64,000 nucleotides of DNA from Acanthosepion pharaonis (GCA_903632075.3 CAHIKZ030000957.1:2782501-2846500); one strand, 5' to 3'; counted from the stretch's first letter, positions 24,101 through 37,381 are shown. Program-made: numbers and translations. Notes: generated by a model from the letters alone, not told the origin.

Positions 24101-27100
24101 TTGAACAGTTAGAGAAAATAATGCCCAGCCACTGGTTGAACAGTGGTAATGCCCAGCCACGGTTGAAAGTGGTAGAGAAAAATGCTTAATGCCCAGCCAC
24201 CGGTTGAACAGTGGTAGAGAAAATGGCTTAATGCCCAGCCACCGGTTGAACAGTTGAACAGTGGTAGAGAAAATGGCTTAATGCCCAGCCACCGGTTGAA
24301 CAGTGGTAGAGAAATGGCTTAATGCCCAGCCACGGGTTGAACAGTGGTAGAGAAAATGGCTTAATGCCCAGCCACCGGTTGAACAGTGGTAGAGAAAATG
24401 GCTTAATGCCCAGCCACCGGTTGAACAGTGGTAAGAGCCACCGGTGAAAATGGCTTAATGCCCAGCCACTGGTTGAACAGTGGTAGAGAAAATGGCTTAA
24501 TGCCCAGCCACCGGTTGAACAGTGGTAGCGAAAAATGGCTTAATGCCACTGGTTGAACCTTAATGCCCAGCCACCGGTTGAACAGTGGTAGAGAAAATGG
24601 CTTAATGCCCAGCCACTGGTTGAACAGTGGTAGAGAAAATGGCTTAATGCCCAGCCACCGGTTGAACAGTGGTAGAGAAAAAATGGCTTAATGCCCAGCC
24701 ACTGGTTGAACAGTGGTGGTAGAGAAAATGGCTTAATGCCCAGCCACTGGTTGAACAGTGGTAGCAAAAAATGGCTTAATGCCCAGCCACTGGGTTGAAC
24801 AGTGGTAGAGAAAAAATGGCTTAATGCCCAGCCACTGGTTGAACAGTGGTAGAGAAAATGGCTTAATGCCCAGCCACTGGTTGAACAGTGGTAGAGAAAA
24901 TGGCTTAATGCCCAGCCACTGGTTGAACAGTGGTAGAGAAAATGGCTTAATGCCCAGCCAGAACCAGCCACTGAACAGTGGTAGAGAAAATGGCTTAATG
25001 CCCAGCCACCGGTTGAACAGTGGTAGAGAAAATGGCTTAATGCCCAGCCACCGGTTGAACAGTGGTAGAGAAAATGGCTTAATGCCCAGCTGGTGGTTGA
25101 ACAGTGGTAGCGAAAATGGCTTAATGCCCAGCCACTGGTTGAACAGTGGTAGAGAAAATGGCTTAATGCCCAGCCACCGGTTGAACAGTGGTAGAGAAAA
25201 TGGCTTAATGCCCAGCCACTGGTTGAACAGTGGTAGCGAAAATGGCTTAATGCCCAGGGTTGAACAGTGGTAGAGAAAATGGCTTAATGCCCAGCCACTG
25301 GTTGAACAGTGGTAGAGAAAATGGCTTAATGCCCAGCCACTAGGTTGAACAGTGGTAGAGAAAATGGCTTAATGCCCAGCCACTGGTTGAACAGTGGTAG
25401 AGAAAAATGGCTTAATGCCCAGCCACTGGTTGAACAGTGGTAGTAGAAAATGGCTTAATGCCCAGCCACTGGTTGAACAGTGGTAGAGAAAATGGCTTAA
25501 TGCCCAGCCACCGGTTGAACAGTGGTAGAGAAAATGGCTTAATGCCCAGCCACCGGTTGAACAGTGGTAGAGAAAATGGCTTAATGCCCAGCCACTGGTT
25601 GAACAGTGGTAGAGAAAATGGCTTAATGCCCAGCCACCGGTTGAACAGTGGTAGAGAAAATGGCTTAATGCCCAGCCACTGGTTGAACAGTGGTAGCGAA
25701 AATGGCTTAATGCCCAGCCACTGGTTGAACAGTGGTAGAGAAATGGCTTAATGCCCAGCCACCGGTTGAACAGTTGAAGTGGTAGAAAATGGCTTAATGC
25801 CCAGCCACTGGTTGAACAGTGGTAGAGAAAATGGCTTAATGCCCAGCCACCAGTTGAACAGTGGTAGCGAAAATGGCTTAATGCCCAGCCACTGGTTGAA
25901 CAGTGGTAGCCCAGAAAATGGCTTAATGCCCAGCCACCGGTTGAACAGTGGTAGAGAAAATGGCTTAATGCCCAGCCACCGGTTGAACAGTGGTAGACTG
26001 GTTGAAAATGGCTTAATGCCCAGCCACTGGTTGAACAGTGGTAGAGAAAAAATGGCTTAATGCCCAGCCACTGGTTGAACAGTGGTAGCGAAAATGGCTT
26101 AATGCCCAGCCACTGGTTGAACAGTGGTAGCGAAAATGGCTTAATGCCCAGCCACTGGTTGAACAGTGGTAGAGAAAAATGCCCAGCCACTGGTTGAACA
26201 GTGGTAGAGAAAATGGCTTAATGCCCAGCCACTTGTTGAACAGTGCCCAGCCACCGTTGAACAGTGGTAGAAATGGCTTAATGCCCAGCCACTGGTTGAA
26301 CAGTGGTAGAGAAAATGGCTTTAATGCCCAGCCACTGGTTGAACAGTGGTAGAGAAAATGGCTTAATGCCCAGCCACTGGTTGAACAGTGGTAGGTTGAA
26401 CAGTGAACAGTGGTAGAGAAAATGGCTTAATGCCCAGCCACTGGTTGAACAGTGGTAGAGAAAATGGCTTAATGCCCAGCCACTGGTTGAACAGTGGTAG
26501 CGTAAATGGCTTAATGCCCAGCCACTGGTTGAACAGTGGTAGCGAAAATGGCTTAATGCCCAGCCACCGGTTGAACAGTGGTAGAGAAAATGGCTTAATG
26601 CCCAGCCAGTGGTAGAGAAAATGGTTGAACAGTGGTAGCGAAAATGGCTTAATGCCCAGCCACCGGTTGAACAGTGGTAGAAAATGGCTTAATGCCCAGC
26701 CACCGGTTGAACAGTAGCTTAAAAATGGTAGAGCCAAAACTTAATGCCCAGCCACCGGTTGAACAGTGGTAGAGAAAATGGCTTAATGCCCAGCCACTGG
26801 TTGAACAGTGGTAGAGAAAATGGCTTAATGCCCAGCCACTGGTTGAACAGTGGTAGAGAAAATGGCTTAATGCCCAGCCACTGGTTGAACTGGTTGAACA
26901 GTGGTGAACAGTGGAAAATGGCTTAATGCCCAGCCACTGGTTGAACAGTGGTAGAGAAAATGGCTTAATGCCCAGCCACCGGTTGAACAGTGGTAGAGAA
27001 AATGGCTTAATGCCCAGCCACTGGTTGAACAGTGGTAGAGAAAATGGCTTAATGCCCAGCCACTGAACAGTTGAACTTAAGTGGTTGAACAGTAGAAAAT

Positions 27101-30100
27101 GGCTTAATGCCCAGCCACTGGTTGAACAGTGGTAGTTGAAAAATGGCTTAATGCCCAGCCACTGGTTGAACAGTGGTAGCGAAAAATGGCTTAATGCCCA
27201 GCCACTGGTTGAACAGTGGTAGAGAAAATGGCTTAATGCCCAGCCACCGGTTGAACAGTGGTAGAGAAAATGGCTTAATGCCCAGCCACTGGTTGAACAG
27301 TGGTAGAAAATGGCTTAATGCCCAGCCACCGGTTGAACTGGTTGAACAGTGGTAGAGAAAATGGCTTAATGCCCAGCCACCGGTTGAACAGTGGTAGAGA
27401 AAATGGCTTAATGCCCAGCCACTGGTTGAACAGTGGTAGCGAACAAAATGGCTTAATGCCCAGCCACCTGGTTGAACAGTGGTAGAGAAAATGGCTTAAT
27501 GCCCAGCCACTGGTTGAACAGTGGTAGAGAAAATGGCTTAATGCCCAGCCACTGGTTGAACAGTGGTAGAGAAAATGGCTTAATGCCCAGCCACTGGTTG
27601 AACAGTGGTAGCGAAAATGGCTTAATGCCCAGCCACTGGTTGAACAGTGGTAGTGGAAAAATGGCTTAATGCCCAGCCACTGGTTGAACAGTGGTAGAAA
27701 AGAAAAATGGCTTAATGCCCAGCCACCTGGTTGAACAGTGGTAGAGAAAAAATGGAACAGTGGTAGAAATGCTTAATGCCCAGCCACTGGTTGAACAGTG
27801 GTAGAGAAAATGGCTTAATGCCCAGCCACCTGGTTGAACAGTGGTAGAGAAAATGGCTTAATGCCCAGCCACTGGTTGAACAGTGGTAGAGAAAATGGCT
27901 TAATGCCCAGCCACTGGTTGAACAGTGGTAGCGAAAATGGCTTAATGCCCAGCCACTGGTTGAACAGTGGTAGAGAAAATGAACTTAATGCCCAGCCACC
28001 GGTTGAACAGTGGTAGAGAAAATGGCTTAATGCCCAGCCACTGGGTTGAACAGTGGTAGAGAAATGGCTTAATGCCCAGCCACCAGTTGAACAGTGGTAG
28101 CGAAAATGGCTTAATGCCCAGCCACCGGTTGAACAGTAGAAAATGGCTTAATGCCCAGCCACTGGTTGAACAGTGGTAGAGAAAATGGCTTAATGCCCAG
28201 CCACCGGTTGAACAGTGGTAGAGAAAATGGCTTAATGCCCAGCCACTGGTTGAACAGTGGTAGCGAAAATGGCTTAATGCCCAGCCACTGGTTGAACAGT
28301 GGTAGAGAAAATGGCTTAATGCCCAGCCACTGGTTGAACAGTGGTAGAGAAAAAATGGCTTAATGCCCAGCCACTGGTTGAACAGTGGTAGAGAAAATGG
28401 CTTAATGCCCAGCCACTGGTTGAACAGTGGTAGAGAAAATGGCTTATGCCCAGCCCAGTTGAACAGTGGTAGCGAAAAATGGCTTAATGCCCAGTTGAAC
28501 AGTGGTAGAGAAAATGGCTTAATGCCCAGCCACCGGTTGAACAGTGGTAGAGAAAATGGCTTAATGCCCAGCCACTGGTTGAACAGTGGTAGGAAAATGG
28601 CTTAATGCCCAGCCACTGGTTGAACAGTGGTAGCGAAAATGGCTTAATGCCCAGCCACCTGGTTGAACAGTGGTAGAGAAAATGGCTTAATGCCCAGCTG
28701 GTTGAACAGTGGTAGAGAAACTTAATGCCCAGCCACTGGTTGAACAGTGGTAGCGAAAATGGCTTAATGCCCAGCCACGGTTGAACAGTGGTAGAGAAAA
28801 TGGCTTAATGCCCAGCCACCGGTTGAACAGTGGTAGAGAAAATGGCTTAATGCCCAGCCACTGGTTGAACAGTGGTAGCGAAAATGGCTTAATGCCCAGC
28901 CACCGGTTGAACAGTGGTAGAAAATGGCTTAATGCCCAGCCACTGGTTGAACAGTGGTAGAGAAAATGGCTTAATGCCCAGCCACTGGTTGAACAGTGGT
29001 AGTTTAAGAAAATGGTTTAATGCCCAGCCACTGGTTGAACAGTGGTAGAGAAAATGGCTTAATGCCCAGCCACGGTTGAACAGTGGTAGAAAATGGCTTA
29101 ATGCCCAGCCACTGGTTGAACAGTGGTAGAGAAAATGGCTTAATGCCCAGCCACTGGTTGAACAGTGGTAGCGAAAATGGCTTAATGCCCAGCCACTGGT
29201 TGAACAGTGGTAGCGAAAATGGCTTAATGCCCAGCCACTGGTTGAACAGTGGTAGAAAAGAAAATGGCTTAATGCCCAGCCACTTGGATTTGAACAGTGG
29301 TAGTAGAAAAATGGCTTAATGCCCAGCCACCGGTTGAACAGTGGTAGAGAAATGGCTTAATGCCCAGAAAATGGTTGAACAGTGGTGGTTGAAAAGTGGT
29401 AGCTTAATGCCCAGCCACCGGTTGAACAGTGGTAGAAAATGGTAATGCCCAGCCACTGGTTGAACAGTGGTAGAGAAAATGGCTTAATGCCCAGCCACGG
29501 TTGAACAGTGGTAGAGAAAATGGCTTAATGCCCAGCCACTGGTTGAACAGTGGTAGCGAAAATGGCTTAATGCCCAGCCACTGGTTGAACAGTGGTAGAG
29601 AAAATGGCTTAATGCCCAGCCACCGGTTGAACAGTGGTAGAGAAAATGGCTTAATGCCCAGCCACTGGTTGAACAGTGGTAGAGAAAATGGCTTAATGCC
29701 CAGCCACTGGTTGAACAGTGGTAGCGAAAATGGCTTAATGCCCAGCCACTGGTTGAACAGTGGTAGAGAAAATGGCTTAATGCCCAGCCACTGGTTGAAC
29801 AGTGGTAGAGAAAATGGCTTAATGCCCACTGGTTGCCACTGGTTGAACAGGTTGGTGGTAGAAAATGGCTTAATGCCCAGCCACCGGTTGAACAGTGGTA
29901 GAAAATGGCTTAATGCCCAGCCACTGGTTGAACAGTGGTAGAGAAAAACCAGTTAATGCCCAGCCACTGGTTGAACAGTGGTAGAGAAAATGGCTTAATG
30001 CCCAGCCACTGGTTGAACAGTGGTAGAGAAAATGGCTTAATGCCCAGCCACTGGTTGAACAGTGGTAGAGAAAAATGGCTTAATGCCCAGCCACTGGTTG

Positions 30101-32170
30101 AACAGTGGTAGAGAAAATGGCTTAATGCCCAGCCACTGGTTGAACAGTGGTGGTTGAACAGTGTGGTTGAACAGTGGTGCCCAGCCACTGGTTGAACAGT
30201 GGTAGAGAAAATGGCTTAATGCCCAGCCACTGGTTGAACAGTGGTAGCGAAAATGGCTTAATGCCCAGCCACCGGTTGAACAGTGGTAGAGAAAATGGCT
30301 TAATGCCCAGCCACTGGTTGAACAGTGGTAGCGAAAATGGCTTAATGCCCAGCCACTGGTTGAACAGTGGTAGCGAAAATGGCTTAATGCCCAGCCACTG
30401 GTTGAACAGTGGTAGCGAAAATAGAAAATGGCTTAATGTGCCCAGCCACTGGTTGAACAGTGGTTAATGCCCAGCCACTGGTTGAACAGTGGTAGAGAAA
30501 ATGGCTTAATGCCCAGCCACTGGTTGAACAGTGGTAGAGAAAATGGCTTAATGCCCAGCCACTGGTTGAACAGTGGTAGCGAAAAATGGCTTAATGCCCA
30601 GCCACTGGTTGAACAGTGGTAGCGAAAATGGCTTAATGCCCAGCCACTGGTTGAACAGTGGTAGCGAAAATGGCTTAATGCCCAGCCACTGGTTGAACAG
30701 TGGTAGAAAATGGCTTAATGCCCAGCCACTGGTTGAACAGTGGTAGCGAAAATGGCTTAATGCCCAGCCACTGGTTGAACAGTGGTAGCGAAAATGGCTT
30801 AATGCCCAGCCACTGGTTGAACAGTGGTAGCGAAAATGGCTTAATGCCCAGCCACTGGTTGAAAAACAGTGGTAGAGAAAATGGCTTAATGCCCAGCCAC
30901 TGGTTGAACAGTGGTAGAAAAAATGGCTTAATGCCCAGCCACTGGTTGAACAGTGGTAGCGAAAATGGCTTAATGCCCAGCCACTGGTTGAACAGTGGTA
31001 GCGAAAATGGCTTAATGCCCAGCCACTGGTTGAACAGTGGTAGAGAAAATGGCTTAATGCCCAGCCACTGGTTGAACAGTGGTAGAGAAAATGGCTTAAT
31101 GCCCAGCCACTGGTTGAACAGAAAATGGCGAAATGGCTTAATGCCCAGCCACTGGTTGAACAGTGGTATGAGAAAATGGCTTAATGCCCAGCCACTGGTT
31201 GAACAGTGGTAGAGAAAATGGTGGTTAATGCCCAGCCACTGGTTGAACAGTGGTAGCGAAAATGGCTTAATGCCCAGCCACTGGTTGAACAGTGGTAGAG
31301 AAAATGGCTTAATGCCCAGCCACCGGTTGAACAGTGGTAGAGAAAATGGCTTAATGCCCAGCCACTGGTTGAACAGTGGTAGAGAAAATGGCTTAATGCC
31401 CAGCCACTGGTTGAACAGTGGTAGCGAAAATGGCTTAATGCCCAGCCACCGGTTGAACAGTGGTAGCGAAAATGGCTTAATGCCCAGCCACTGGTTGAAC
31501 AGTGGTAGCGAAAATGGCTTAATGCCCAGCCACTGGTTGAACAGTGGTAGAGAAAATGGCTTAATGCCCAGCCACAGTGGAACAGTTGAACAGTGGTAGA
31601 AAACAATGCCCAGCCACTGGTTGAAAACAGTGGTAGAGAAAATGGCTTAATGCCCAGCCACTGGTTGAACAGTGGTAGAGAAAAAAATGGCTTAATGCCC
31701 AGCCACCGGTTGAACAGTGGTAGCGAAAATGGCTTAATGCCCAGCCACCGGTTGAACAGTGGTAGCGAAAATGGCTTAATGCCCAGCCACTGGTTGAACA
31801 GTGGTAGAAAATGGCTTAATGCCCAGCCACTGGTTGAACAGTGGTAGAGAGAAAATGGCTTAATGCCCAGCCACCGGTTGAACAGTGGTAGAGAAAATGA
31901 CTTAATGCCCAGCCACCGGTTGAACACTGGTAGAAAATGGCTTAAAAAATGACTTAATGCCCAGCCACTGGTTGAACAGTGGTAACGAAAATGGCTTAAT
32001 GCCCAGCCACTGGTTGAACAGTGGTAGAGAAAATGGCTTAATGCCCAGCCACTGGTTGAACAGTGGTAGAGAAAATGGCTTAATGCCCAGCCACTGGTTG
32101 AACAGTGGTAGAGAAAATGGCTTAATGCCCAGCCAACGGTTGAACAGTGGTAGAGAAAAATGACCAAATG
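21131..32170. repeat. Satellite domain S2: 42 bp units, frame-preserving
   Basis: The unit has one fewer A (GAGAAAATGGCTT) and is 42 bp, so frames stay open on both strands for up to about 330 codons (minus, 31,181-32,167). Two single-base variants dominate: CCACCGG and CCACTGG, plus GAG versus GCG before AAAATGG. Broken or hybrid units (for example near 26,230, 26,715, 27,060, 29,375 and 30,160) are more common than in S1. Confidence 0.9.
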
Positions 32171-34680
32171 AACCAGTTGGTAGAAAATAACTTAATGCCC
32201 AGCCACTGGTTGAACAGTGGTAGAGAAAATGAACAGTGGTAGAGAAAATAATGCCCAGCCACCAGTTGAACAGTGGTAGAGAAAAATGACTTAATGCCCA
32301 GCCACCGATTGAACAGTGGTAGAAAAATGACTTAATGCCCAGCCACCGGTTGAACAGTGGTAGAAAAAAATGACTTAATGCCCAGCCACCGATTGAACAG
32401 TGGTAGAGAAAATGACTTAATGCCCAGCCACCCGAACATTGAACAGTGGTAGAGGAAAATGACTTAATGCCCAGCCACCGATTGAACAGTGGTAGAGGAA
32501 AATGACTTAATGCCCAGCCACCGATTGAACAGTGGTAGAAAATGACTTAATGCCCAGCCACCGATTGAACAGTGGTAGTAAGGAAAATGACAATGCCCAG
32601 CCACCGATTGAACAGTGGTAGAGGAAAATGACTTAATGCCCAGCCACCGATTGAACAGTGGTAGAGGAAAAATGACTTAATGCCCAGCCACCGATTGAAC
32701 AGTGGTAGAGGAAAATGACTTAATGCCCAGCCACCGATTGAACAGTGGTAGAGAAAAAATGACTTAATGCCCAGCCACCGTTGAACAGTGGTAGAGGAAA
32801 ATGACTTAATGCCCAGCCACCGATTGAACAGTGGTAGAGGAAAATGACTTAATGCCCAGCCACCCGATTGAACAGTGGTAGAGGAAAATGACAATGCCCA
32901 GCCACCGATTGAACAGTGGTAGAGAAAATGACTTAATGCCCAGCCACCGATTGAACAGTGGTAGAGAAAAATGACTTAATGCCCAGCCACCGATTGAACA
33001 GTGGTAGAGAAAATGACAATGCCCAGCCACCGATTGAACAGTGGTAGAGAAAATGACTTAATGCCCAGCCACCGATTGAACAGTGGTAGAGAAAAATGAC
33101 TTAATGCCCAGCCACCGATTGAACAAAAAATGACTGAATGCCCAGCCACCATTGAAGTGTAGAGAAAAATGACTTAATGCCCAGCCACCGATTGAACAGT
33201 GGTAGAGAAAATGACTTAATGCCCAGCCACCGATTGAACAGTGGTAGAGAAAATGACTTAATGCCCAGCCACCGATTGAACAGTGGTAGAGGAAAATGAC
33301 TTAATGCCCAGCCACCGATTGAACAGTGGTAGAGGAAAATGACTTAATGCCCAGCCACCGATTGAACAGTGGTAGAGGAAAATGACTTAATGCCCAGCCA
33401 CCGATTGAACAGTGGTAGAGGAAAATGACTTAATGCCCAGCCACCGATTGAACAGTGGTAGAAAAAATGACTTAATGCCCAGCCACCGATTGAACAGTGG
33501 TAGAGAAAATGACAATGCCCAGCCACCGATTGAACAGTGGTAGAGAAAAATGACTTAATGCCCAGCCACCGATTGAACAGTGGTAGAGAAAAATGACTTA
33601 ATGCCCAGCCACCGATTGAACAGTGGTAGAGAAAAATGACTTAATGCCCAGCCACCGATTGAACAGTGGTAGAGGAAAATGACTTAATGCCCAGCCACCG
33701 ATTGAACAGTGGTTGAAAATGACTTAATGCCCAGCCACCGATTGAACAGTGGTAGAGGAAAATGACTTAATGCCCAGCCACCGATTGAACAGTGGTAGAG
33801 AAAAATGACTTAATGCCCAGCCACCGTTGAACAGTGGTAGAAAATGACTTAATGCCCAGCCACCGATTGAACAGTGGTAGAGAAAAATGACTTAATGCCC
33901 AGCCACCGATTGAACAGTGGTAGAGGAAAATGACTTAATGCCCAGCCACCGATTGAACAGTGGTAGAGGAAAATGACTTAATGCCCAGCCACCGATTGAA
34001 CAGTGGTAGAGGAAAATGACTTAATAATGCCCATTGCCACCGATTGAACATTGAACAGTGGAGGAAAATGACTTAATGCCCAGCCACCGATTGAACAGTG
34101 GTAGAGGAAAATGACTTAATGCCCAGCCACCGATTGAACAGTGGTAGAGGAAAATGACTTAATGCCCAGCCACCGATTGAACAGTGGTAGAGAAAAAATG
34201 ACTTAATGCCCAGCCACCGATTGAACAGTGGTAGAGGAAAATGACTTAATGCCCAGCCACCGATTGAACAGTGCCCAGAGATTGAAAAATGACTTAATGC
34301 CCAGCCACCGATTGAACAGTGGTAGAGGAAAATGACTTAATGCCCAGCCACCGATTGAACAGTGGTAGAGAAAAATGACTTAATGCCCAGCCACCGATTG
34401 AACAGTGGTAGAGAAAAATGACTTAATGCCCAGCCACCGATTGAACAGTGGTAGAGGAAAATGACTTAATGCCCAGCCACCGATTGAACAGTGGTAGAGA
34501 AAAATGACTTAATGCCCAGCCACCGGTTGAACAGTGGTAGAAAAAATGACGGTTAATAGAGAAAAAACCCAGCCACCGGTTGAACAGTTGTGGAGGAAAA
34601 TGACGTAATGCCAAGCCACCGGTTGAACAGTGGTAGAAAAAAAATGACTAAATACTCACCCACCGGTTGAACAGTGGAAG
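32171..34680. repeat. Satellite domain S3: CCACCGATTG variant
   Basis: Nearly every unit from about 32,300 to 34,500 has ATTGAACAG in place of GTTGAACAG, and most have GAGGAAAATGACTT. This variant is almost absent from S1 and S2, so S3 was amplified separately. The last few units (34,510-34,680) return to CCACCGGTTG and decay. Confidence 0.9.
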
Positions 34681-34734
34681 AAAATGACTTAATTCATAGC
34701 CAAAATGACTTACTGCATGGCCATTGAACTGTGG

Positions 34735-35135
34735 GTTAACACTTGTAACTATTTTTATATCTACCATGAAACATTACATACTAATTATTTGCGAATTTTG
34801 ACTCAGGTGCTCAGGCAGACGGGTTCAAATTGTTCAGGAACGCTGGGCTGAAAGGGCTAAACATACAGTGTAAACAGCATCGAATACGCATTGCATATGC
34901 AACTATGATGTTAATAAAAAAAATAAAATAATTACTGTTATGGTAACAATCTTGACGTGAACGTGAAATAAAATGGTGAAATTATATTCAAAGTCCACCT
35001 GGGCTTTCTGTTAAGATGCAGCAAACAAAAGATGCAAAAATAGTGCACCTAAGAACATTTGAACAATTGAAGGTAATAGTTGTCATAAGATTTAAATGCG
35101 TTGGTAAGAAATACAGAACAGCAGACTCCGAGCCA
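34735..35135. other. Non-repetitive spacer
   Basis: AT-rich DNA between the satellite and the next LINE. Nothing recognisable. Confidence 0.6.
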
Positions 35136-35139
35136 ATCC

Positions 35140-35448
35140 CGATGAACGCATGTCACCTCGAGTAGGCACCGTGCCTTGAGAAAATGTCGAAACTCAAACT
35201 CACATCTGACCTCAAGTGAAGCACTTATATAAGATCCATCGCTAAAGATGCAGGTAAAATGATCCCTGTACCACTCCAGTAAGTACCTGACTCCTCATGC
35301 TATCCCTTACCTTTATAAGAGCCAGATCCGACCGAAAATGAAGTAATGTTGCCAGATTTGGGAGGGAGCTGCCCGGTACTCACTTTTCAGTCTTGATATT
35401 GTTCAAAAGCCTCTCCAATTTCTTGTGAGAGTATTATTTTCCTCCCTC

Positions 35449-35531
<83 letters not shown>

Positions 35532-35935
35532 GCGGAATGTGGCGAGTCTCTCAATGCTCTATCACTACTTCCATGAAAAGTGCTCAGACGAACTACGTTC
35601 CTTGGTTCCACCAGTTCTAACCTTCATGGATAGGACCAGCCATGCCACTTACATAGTATCAAATCACCCACATTCCCTTCGTATTCCATCGATGAGAGTT
35701 AAGTTTCACTCGAACAGTTTCTTCCCGCAAACCACTGCCCTGTGGAACCTGTTTAGTTAACCACTGTCTTCCCCTCCTAACCTAAACTAGCCCTTAACGT
35801 AACCCTCTTGTTAAGTAACTAGGTACTTAACCTCTGGTTAAGTAACTAGTTTATCCTTCATCTTATTGTTGCCTGTTTATCACCATGCTCATGTACTCTT
35901 ACATTCTACGCCTGTTAAATCAATAAAAAAAGTAA
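35140..35935 (+). pseudogene. LINE 3' end (CR1/Jockey-like), plus strand
   Basis: Contains the last third of an ORF2 protein related to the 6.8-9.1 kb element: RRNVASLSMLYHYFHEKCSD near 35,531, then a PHSLRIPSMR block and SNSFFPQTTALWN, ending in a stop at about 35,760. A short non-coding tail runs to CAATAAAAAAAGT at about 35,930, which looks like the LINE 3' end. A (CT)n(CA)n run has grown within the coding region at 35,452-35,528, keeping the frame open by chance. The upstream part carries stops. Domain order and spacing match the 8.7 kb copy. Confidence 0.8.
35452..35528. repeat. (CT)n(CA)n microsatellite inside LINE coding remnant
   Basis: About 30 bp of CT followed by about 48 bp of CA, placed just before the RRNVASL codons. 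The 8.7 kb copy has no such run at the same place. Confidence 0.95.
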
Positions 35936-35979
35936 GATTAATATGATGAGAGATAAATCGATTACAAAATAATACTGAA

Positions 35980-36215
35980 ATTCTTAATCTAAGAAATTCA
36001 GACTACTTAATACTATTATATCTACTACTATTAGTTGGACAATAAAAATAAGATGGAAGGAAAATAGTCAAAACCAAATAATAATTGAACATAGTCTAAG
36101 AAATTCAGACATGAATATTATATCTATTACTACTACTCCTCTAAAAATAAGATGGAAGAAAAACGTGTCATTAATTAATATAAATAGAGAATAGTTAATG
36201 TAGGAAATTCAAACA
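35980..36215. repeat. Short tandem duplication, ~105 bp, 2-3 copies
   Basis: TCTAAGAAATTCAGAC at 35,988 and 36,094 and a diverged version near 36,198, with AAAATAAGATGGAAG between copies. Confidence 0.65.
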
Positions 36216-36394
36216 ACTTCAGATTTGTTTATTCATTGGAGAGATTGAAAGATGGCGATAGCTTTGGGGAGAAATGGAATAAAATCTGTCTGATTTCAGT
36301 GATAAGATAAAGGAGTTAAAATTGAAAAGTCAGACGAAGAATAAAAAAGAAGAGAAATATTGCAGAAGAAAGAAACAAAGTGGAAGTTAACGAA

Positions 36395-36480
36395 CCGTAA
36401 AAGAAAGAAAGAAAGAAAGAAAGAAATAAGAAAGACAGAAAGACAGAAAGTTAACTATAGAAGTTGATTGTAGTAGAGAA

Positions 36481-36538
<58 letters not shown>

Positions 36539-36672
36539 CATAACAAAAGAAAACTATAGTGGTCAATGGTGATATAGAAGAAGAAGAAGAAGAAGAAGAA
36601 GAAGAAGAAGAAGAAAGAAAAAAAGAAAGAAAGAAAGAAAGAAAGTTAAATATAGAAGTTGATGGTAGTAGA

Positions 36673-36708
<36 letters not shown>

Positions 36709-36770
36709 GAAAGAAAGAAAGATCATAACAAGAGAGAACTACAGAGATTAATGGTGGTATAGAAGAAGAA

Positions 36771-36826
<56 letters not shown>

Positions 36827-36856
36827 TTAAATATAGAAGTTGATGGTAGTAGAGAA

Positions 36857-36904
<48 letters not shown>

Positions 36905-36931
36905 TTAAATATAGAAGTTGATGGTAGTAGA

Positions 36932-36977
<46 letters not shown>

Positions 36978-37071
36978 CATAACAAGAGAGAACTACAGAG
37001 ATTAATGGTGGTATAGAAGAAGAAGAAAGAAAGAAAGAAAGTTAAATATAGAAGTTGATGGTAGTAGAGAA

Positions 37072-37121
<50 letters not shown>

Positions 37122-37344
37122 CATAACAAGAGAGAACTACAGAGATTAATGGTGGTATAGAAAAAGAAAGAAAGAAAGACAGACAAACAGACAGACAGAA
37201 AGAAAATTTTCTATAGAAGTTGATGGTAGTAGAGAAGAAGAAATTAAGAAAGAAAAAAGAAAATAGAAAGAAAGATCATAACAAAAGAGAACTATAGTGG
37301 TCAATGGTGGTATAGAAGAAGAAGAAGAAGAAGAAGAAGAAGAA

Positions 37345-37381
<37 letters not shown>

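Larger units (their letters stand above)
13108..34730. repeat. Satellite array, 42-43 bp unit, about 21.6 kb
   Basis: One family fills this whole interval. The unit reads GGTTGAACAGTGGTAGAGAA, then AATGGCTTAATGCCCAGCCA and CC, 42 bp in its commonest form. Length and period give about 500 units. The left edge (13,108-13,200) and right edge (34,680-34,730) are degenerate, as expected for array margins. The A-run after GTAGA varies from 3 to 8 bases and accounts for most length variation. Three domains are listed separately. No gene is embedded. Peptides such as LNSGRENGLMPSHR repeated in tandem are translations of the unit. Confidence 0.98.

Noticed and set aside
13169..32894. Many long open frames on both strands with 14-residue or 43-residue periodic peptides
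   Set aside because: They are direct translations of the 42-43 bp satellite unit in several frames; both strands are open at once and the openness follows from period length.
13108..34730. Calling the satellite a centromere
   Set aside because: I see no CENP-B box and nothing in the window proves centromere location; period and size alone are not enough.
13020..34870. Matching flanks of the satellite (TAACCCTTTGACCCCAGAAC on the left, an inverted GGCTGAAAGGGCTAA on the right) as element ends
   Set aside because: Similarity is only about 12-15 bases with mismatches, too little to claim terminal inverted repeats.
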